DNA of 11,507 nucleotides from Larix sibirica (lineage: Eukaryota; Streptophyta; Pinopsida; Pinales; Pinaceae), in contig NWUY0300054517.1 of NCBI GenBank assembly GCA_004151065.3, positions 12,235 through 23,741 on the forward strand, written 5' to 3'. The position numbers were made by a program, and so were the translations under genes. Below the pieces are notes generated by a model. It was not told the DNA's origin. It worked only from the letters and a program-made list of their open reading frames with translations, and made no database searches. Below, in pieces: positions 8,265 through 11,507 of this stretch. How positions within the stretch are numbered: the first letter of the stretch is position 1; each line of letters opens with the position of its first letter.

Positions 8265-8432
8265 TATGATCGTATGAATTGATTAAATGAATGAAGATTA
8301 TGTGTGAACAATGCATTTCAATGTATTGTCTATTGTGCTTAAGTGTTGAAATGATGTCTTTAAACACCACTTCTTCTTGGGATTTCATAACTCTTTGATT
8401 TCTAATTTTTATTCTTTTTAATTTATCCAACA

Positions 8433-8444
8433 CGGTATCAAATT
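8433..8444 (+). other. Primer-binding site, initiator Met-tRNA type
   Basis: CGGTATCAAATT follows the CA end of the LTR directly and keeps seven of the first eight bases of the plant copia motif TGGTATCAGAGC. It primes minus-strand cDNA synthesis in active elements. Confidence 0.55.
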
Positions 8445-8586
8445 GTTGGTTTGAGACATAGCCTATTGTATATAATTATTTTTGAGTTGTCACCTAAAAA
8501 CATTCTATTGTGTTAGATTTATTTGTGATTGACTCTAGGTTTCAACTTGCAGACTATATCATGGTCTAGATTGATAGATCAATATT

Positions 8587-8761
8587 ATGGCTTCCAAGCA
8601 AGAACATGTCTTCTTGATGGTCCCAACTATAGAATATGGGCATAAGATATGGAGACCTTTCCGAAAAGTAAGACCCTCTAGCAGTTTAGCAAGGCCGCAA
8701 TCCTAGATCCGAAGGATGTTCACTAGAATTCATTCTTGATGAGAAGAAGGATGAGGTTGTA
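8587..8761 (+). pseudogene. Copia gag N-terminus, truncated by a CACTA terminus
   Basis: ATG at 8587 opens MASKQEHVF. The reading then shifts to LDGPNYRIWA*DMETF (from 8613), KSKTL*QFSKAAILDPKD, and shifts again to FILDEKKDEVV, whose last codon is GTA at 8759-8761. The DGxNYxxW and MEtFxKSxxLWQ pattern is typical of the N-terminal gag domain of plant copia elements. Two stops stand where Arg or Lys and Trp would be expected. The next base, 8762, is the first base of CACTACAAGGG, so the gag reading ends exactly at a DNA-transposon end. This is a different element, in opposite orientation, from the copia remnant at the left of the window. Confidence 0.75.
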
Positions 8762-9212
8762 CACTACAAGGGAAACACCTCCTAGCAGAGGTTGTAGCGG
8801 AGGTTTTTAATGTTACAAGATTGACAAAAATTGTCAAAAAAACCTCCAATACAACCTCTGTTATTGGTAGCGGAAGTTATAATGGATATTCAGTTAAACT
8901 AAAAATTTTGGGCAGCCGCAGGTTATAGTTTTTATTTGTTTGTGTGTTTTTTTGGTGCTCTATAGTGTAACATGCGCACCAGTGCGTGTGTTTAATCATA
9001 CAAGCACTGGTGCTATAAGGCCATTTTTGAGCACTGGTGTACCAATTTCTAAAATATAAGCATTGATGTGCATATTTTTAAAATATAAGCATTGATGCAC
9101 CTGTTTCTAAAATATAATCTTTGGTGCACCTATTTCTAAGAGAAGCACTAGTGCGTCGATTTCTAAAGAGAAGCACCGATGCATCTATTCCTTAAAAAAG
9201 CATTGTGTAGTG
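8762..9212. mobile_element. CACTA-type non-autonomous DNA transposon (right end uncertain)
   Basis: CACTACAAGGGAAA at 8762 matches the plant En/Spm (CACTA) terminal inverted repeat. It is followed at once by GC-rich inverted units (GCAGAGGTTGTAGCGGAGG and its near complement), as in the subterminal regions of such elements. The element cuts a copia gag frame, so it is an insertion. The right end is unclear: CATTGTGTAGTG at 9201-9212 resembles the complement of the left end with two extra bases, giving about 451 bp, but the 3-bp flanks (GTA and CCC) do not match. No transposase coding is visible, so it would depend on another element for movement. Confidence 0.6.
8786..8860. repeat. Nested inverted repeats near the CACTA terminus
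   Basis: 8786-8808 pairs with 8838-8860 over 23 positions with two mismatches (CAGAGGTTGTA..GGAGGTTTTT against its complement). Inside it TTGACAA (8821-8827) pairs perfectly with TTGTCAA (8831-8837) around a 3-base loop. A transcript could fold into a long hairpin. Confidence 0.85.
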
Positions 9213-9232
9213 CCCTATCTAGGCACTGGGTC
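8976..9232. repeat. Minisatellite, 27-29 bp period, core GCACNNGTGC
   Basis: Units begin at 8976, 9004, 9031, 9060, 9089, 9118, 9145, 9173, 9200 and 9223. Each opens with a GCACTGGTGC, GCACTAGTGC or GCATTGATGC type decamer, many of them palindromic, followed by a T-rich stretch such as TTTCTAAAATATAA. Units are diverged, so the array is not young. It sits in the inner part of the presumed CACTA element, where arrays of transposase-binding sites are usual, but may run past its right end. Confidence 0.85.
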
Positions 9233-9260
9233 TCTATTCCATTTTTATGTAAATACCAAG

Positions 9261-9278
9261 TTTTTTTTTGGGGGGGGG
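9261..9278. repeat. Adjacent homopolymers T9-G9
   Basis: Nine T followed by nine G. Such runs are prone to sequencing and assembly error, and an N lies 72 bases to the right. Confidence 0.9.
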
Positions 9279-9310
9279 TTTCTAAAAGAAAGGAATCCAC
9301 CGTCTATGTT

Positions 9311-9350
9311 TCTGTTTTCTAAATGTTTATATGTCTGTTTTCTATATGTN
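9311..9350. repeat. Short 23-bp duplication ending at N
   Basis: TCTGTTTTCTAAATG (9311) recurs as TCTGTTTTCTATATG (9334); the second copy is broken by the N at 9350. Confidence 0.6.
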
Positions 9351-9622
9351 ATCACACCACAACTTCTCCTTAAATTTAGATGTAATAATACTTTTAATAT
9401 TATCACTATTATGCAGAGTGGCCTCTTCTTCGACTCCCCAATGATTTAGCTAGGACATGGCATCTTTTTGACAAACTTGCTTAAGTCATAGGTTTTTTTG
9501 ACTCGATTGTGAAACAATCTTAGGAAACCTCTTGTCTCCCATTCTATTTATCTTGTTCTTGTACATTAAGTACTTAATCATAGCCATGCTCTCAATGGGG
9601 CAGAGACTCACTTCTATGAAAG
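9351..9622 (-). pseudogene. LINE ORF2 C-terminal remnant, copy 2 (partial)
   Basis: About 80% identical by eye to 7580-7845 and in the same orientation. The minus frame reads IEVSLCPIESMAMIKYLM, YKNKINRMGDKRFPKIVSQS, QKDAMS*LNHWGVEEEATL and NIKSIITSKFKEKLWCD, with two stops. It spans the region between reverse transcriptase and the zinc motif. It ends abruptly at the N (9350): the sequence beyond the N does not continue the protein, whereas copy 1 does continue. The other end fades near 9622. It keeps Trp and Gly codons where copy 1 has stops, and has a stop where copy 1 keeps Trp. Confidence 0.8.
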
Positions 9623-9765
9623 AAAGAGATTTTACATATACACATAATATAAAAACTACCATATAGAGAGCTAAAAGGAGAGATACATTATTTACACATA
9701 GATATAAATACTATAGATGTGATATTTAGATAGAAATATTGTTACAATAAACATATCAATATTTG

Positions 9766-9813
9766 AACAATAATCAAAACTCTATTTTCAACAATAATCA
9801 AAACTTTATTTTC
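9766..9813. repeat. 24-bp unit duplicated in tandem
   Basis: AACAATAATCAAAACTCTAT (9766) and AACAATAATCAAAACTTTAT (9790) open two 24-bp copies with one mismatch. Confidence 0.9.
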
Positions 9814-9823
9814 ACATTAACCT

Positions 9824-10061
9824 TATCTCCACTACTCGTGAATTTTATGTTTTATTAAATCAAGACTCCAATAAACTTAGATTCATTTTAAATAATTAAA
9901 AAATTACACTTCAATAAATTTTATTTTTTTCTCAATATATAATATATCTTCACTACTTGTGAATTTTATGTTTTATTAAATTGAAACTCCAATAAACTGG
10001 AATCTATTTTAAATAATTAAAAAATCACACTTCAATAATTTTTTTTTCTCAATATATAATA
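9824..10061. repeat. 121-bp tandem duplication, two copies
   Basis: Copies at 9824-9944 and 9945-10061 share TATCTCCACTACTCGTGAAT or TATCTTCACTACTTGTGAAT at their start, then a TTTTATGTTTTATTAAAT block, AAACTCCAATAAAC-like sequence, TTTTAAATAATTAAAAAAT and CTCAATATATAATA. They differ by a few substitutions and small length changes in T runs. Confidence 0.92.
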
Positions 10062-10075
10062 TATCTGAAATAACT

Positions 10076-10240
10076 TGGTAGGTTAGCTTGAGTGGTTGAG
10101 AGCTGTCTCAGGGTCAAACCCCCAAGTGGTTGTGTTGCGATTGTATTAGAAACCTCACTCAATGTCCCCACCAGGTTAAGATTTGTAATCAAAACCGATG
10201 GTTAACACCATAAACAACAATGGCTTCTACTTAAAAAAAA
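10076..10240 (+). mobile_element. tRNA-derived SINE
   Basis: TTAGCTTGAGTGGTTGAGAG (about 10083-10102) resembles an RNA polymerase III A box with the tRNA D-arm. GGGTCAAACCCCC (10111-10123) resembles the B box and T-arm (GGTTCGAACCC pattern). Their start-to-start spacing is about 28 bases. A tRNA-unrelated body follows, ending in an A run at 10233-10240. This is the layout of a plant tRNA-related SINE, which is transcribed by Pol III and copied by LINE reverse transcriptase. The B box has lost conserved bases, so it is probably silent. It is not a tRNA gene, since no full cloverleaf is present. Flanking target duplications were not found by eye. Confidence 0.75.
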
Positions 10241-10545
10241 TACTCCATGAATATAGCTAGCACCAATATCCAAAACATTAAACCACATAATAATAATATA
10301 TATATAATCCAACTATTAAATATAAATTTAACATAATTAATGATGCGAATTGTTTTACTAATTATATAAAATAAAGTTAACTTCCTAATAAACCCAACCA
10401 TACAAATATGTCACTCTAGCCATAATTGTAATCCAAACAAACATAACAAGTATTTAAGAGGATTTATTGATAGTGATAAAAAGTAGCCTCCGAAGGAGGA
10501 CTCTTTCTATTGGGCATATTAACTTTCACATGCATGTTAAAATGA

Positions 10546-10640
10546 ACTTCCATATTGATTAATTTTAAATAATATTATAAAATTAAATACTAGACTTCTA
10601 TATTGATTAATTTAAATAATATTATACAATTAAATATATA
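10546..10640. repeat. 48-bp tandem duplication
   Basis: ACTTCCATATTGATTAATTT (10546) and ACTTCTATATTGATTAATTT (10594) open two copies that continue with AAATAATATTATA-AATTAAAT, with a few differences and one 1-base indel. Confidence 0.88.
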
Positions 10641-10671
10641 AATTAGATCTTCTAGAGAAAGCTACTACGAC

Positions 10672-10708
10672 TTTTATAATTATATTTTATTATTTCGTAA
10701 TTATAAAA
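10672..10708. repeat. 11-bp perfect inverted repeat, 15-base loop
   Basis: TTTTATAATTA (10672-10682) pairs with TAATTATAAAA (10698-10708). AT-rich hairpin without the U-tail context of a bacterial terminator; function unknown. Confidence 0.8.
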
Positions 10709-10928
10709 CTAAACTTTATAATTAGATGTGTAGACCAAATCATTTGACAAAACTACCACAACTTTTAAATCACAATTAATTAAAAGATTATATTTATACC
10801 TTTTCAAACAGGTTAGGTGGATGACATGATTTTATTTTTAAAGATGCGCTGCTACGAGAGTGTTGATTATGCCATAATGTTGATGGTATTTGGTTCTTAG
10901 TGTCCATTTACTATTCTCAAAATACTCT

Positions 10929-11470
10929 CTAAACTTTGCTCGAGCATGGTGAAAAAGAAAGAAGATTTGGATGTGGAAAAATATCAAATGACTTAGTAAA
11001 TAGGATTTTTGTTTGAACATGTGTCTTACGAATAGAAAAGAGATAAAGGCTTTTGTTATCGATAAGTTTCACAAGCGAACTTGAAATAAAATATTAGGGA
11101 GAAAGAAAAAGTATTATATTGAAGAGTTTAATCCCACTTACATTAATCATAAAAAAACATACATAGGGGCATAAAGGCCAATATATCTTGGAGAGCCAAA
11201 ATACTTATTACTCAACTAAGAACTAATTCCCATCAACTCTGTTGTGAGACCGGGCGCTGGAAAAGGCCAAACGAAGCTTGGGAAGAAAGAGTGCATTTTT
11301 TGCACCTCTGGAAAAGTGGAGACAAAATAGCATTTCGTTTTAGAGTGTGAAGCCTTCAAGAACAGTAGGGATAGTTATGCAAATATATTGGGATACGTTA
11401 TTCAGACTGTGGAGAAATTGGCAATGCTCATCATCAAGTTAAACGAGAAAAAGGTTGAAATGCAAGTCCA
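10929..11470 (+). pseudogene. LINE ORF2 C-terminus with CCHC zinc motif, second subfamily
   Basis: The plus strand reads KRKKIWMWKNIK*LSK*, NRKEIKAFVIDKFHKRT*, NKILGRKKKYYIEEFNPTYI, then in a shifted frame (about 11171-11290) IKANISWRAKILITQLRTNS and ETGRWKRPNEAWEER. Back in the first frame it reads CIFCTSGKVETK*HFVLECE and ends in LIIKLNEKKVEMQ. The Cys and His codons at 11292, 11301, 11331 and 11346 form C-x2-C-x9-H-x4-C, a zinc site known at the C-terminus of plant LINE ORF2 proteins. All four ligands survive, with a TAG directly before the His. Three stops replace likely Trp codons. RT lies upstream in intact members and is absent. It corresponds in position to the two minus-strand LINE pieces but is a distinct subfamily. 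Confidence 0.85.
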
Positions 11471-11471
11471 T

Positions 11472-11474
<3 letters not shown>

Positions 11475-11507
<33 letters not shown>
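11475..11507. repeat. (CT)n microsatellite at the window edge
   Basis: At least 16 CT units run to the last base, so the true length is unknown. It follows the LINE C-terminal region directly. Confidence 0.97.

Larger units (their letters stand above)
8001..8432 (+). mobile_element. Probable 5' LTR of a plus-strand copia element
   Basis: The right boundary is supported: ATCCAACA ends in CA at 8432 and is followed directly by a primer-binding-type sequence, a leader of about 150 bases, and a copia gag start at 8587. A TATA box (TATAAAAG) lies at 8257-8264, giving U3 upstream and R-U5 downstream. The left end is uncertain; TGTGATTG at 8001 is my best guess because LINE coding similarity stops by about 7975. 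No second LTR is seen in the window and no target duplication could be checked. Confidence 0.6.
9623..10075. other. No gene seen; AT-rich DNA with tandem duplications
   Basis: Very AT-rich and without coding likeness. It contains the 24-bp and 121-bp tandem duplications listed separately. Confidence 0.7.
10241..10928. other. No gene seen; AT-rich spacer
   Basis: AT-rich with microsatellite-like ATAATAATATATAT near 10289-10303, a CCTCCGAAGGAGG mini-hairpin near 10487, and the duplication and inverted repeat listed separately. The minus-strand 60-codon open stretch at 10838-11020 overlaps LINE coding on the other strand and is not a gene. Confidence 0.6.

Noticed and set aside
8248-8433. Minus-strand 61-codon open stretch
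   Set aside because: It lies antisense inside the plus-strand copia LTR and ends at the LTR boundary; no family likeness.
8759-9215. Target-site duplication for a 451-bp CACTA element
   Set aside because: The flanks are GTA and CCC, so the right boundary at 9212 stays unproven.
8976-9232. Repeats with a period near 28 bases resembling a CRISPR array
   Set aside because: The whole unit repeats, there are no unique spacers or constant repeats, and the context is plant transposon DNA.
9210-9449. Plus-strand 79-codon open stretch
   Set aside because: It crosses the minisatellite end, the T9-G9 run and an N, and then runs antisense to the LINE copy.
10083-10125. Possible tRNA gene
   Set aside because: A- and B-box-like motifs are present, but no acceptor stem or full cloverleaf can be drawn, and an A-run-terminated body follows; a SINE fits better.
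10838-11020. Minus-strand 60-codon open stretch
   Set aside because: Antisense to the plus-strand LINE coding remnant; a shadow.

Overview
This window is repeat-rich nuclear DNA of a land plant, most likely one with a large genome. I lean weakly towards a gymnosperm because of the mixture of old, diverged copia, gypsy and LINE remains, but the sequence alone does not fix the species. It is strongly AT-rich. I find no intact protein-coding gene, rRNA or complete tRNA. Every protein-like stretch I recognise is a decayed piece of a transposable element, broken by stops, frameshifts and deletions. No operon-like or cooperating set of genes is present.

Layout. 1-1880, minus strand: a decayed Ty1/copia gag-protease-integrase pseudogene, carrying a 418-bp near-identical tandem duplication whose junction is a single N (1068). 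2092-2472: an LTR-like block with 6-bp inverted ends and twin CCATGG hairpins. 2473-4740: unrecognised, LTR-like low-complexity DNA with weak internal repeats. 4743-5190, minus strand: the C-terminal end of a Ty3/gypsy integrase. 5190-7200: no recognisable gene, but a 54-bp tandem duplication and a 20-bp palindrome.

7205-7975, minus strand: the C-terminal part of a non-LTR retrotransposon (LINE) ORF2. It stops close to a second copia element in plus orientation: LTR about 8001-8432 with TATA box and a cluster of TTGAC palindromes, a Met-tRNA-type primer-binding site at 8433, and a gag start at 8587. That gag breaks off exactly at 8762, where a CACTA-type DNA-transposon terminus begins, followed by nested hairpins and a roughly 28-bp minisatellite built on GCACNNGTGC. 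The order of insertion reads LINE, then copia, then CACTA.

9351-9622, minus strand: a second, better preserved copy of part of the same LINE region, cut off by an N at 9350. 9625-10075: AT-rich DNA with 24-bp and 121-bp tandem duplications. 10076-10240: a tRNA-derived SINE. 10241-10930: AT-rich spacer with a 48-bp duplication. 10929-11470, plus strand: the C-terminus of another LINE subfamily with a C-x2-C-x9-H-x4-C zinc motif. The window ends in a (CT)n microsatellite.

Many stops stand where a related copy or the family has Trp, Arg or Gly (TGG, CGA, GGA), the pattern expected from deamination of methylated cytosine in silenced repeats. I do not see convincing evidence for a new functional system. 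The most interesting structures are the CACTA terminus with its regular palindromic array, and the TTGAC palindrome cluster in the copia LTR.
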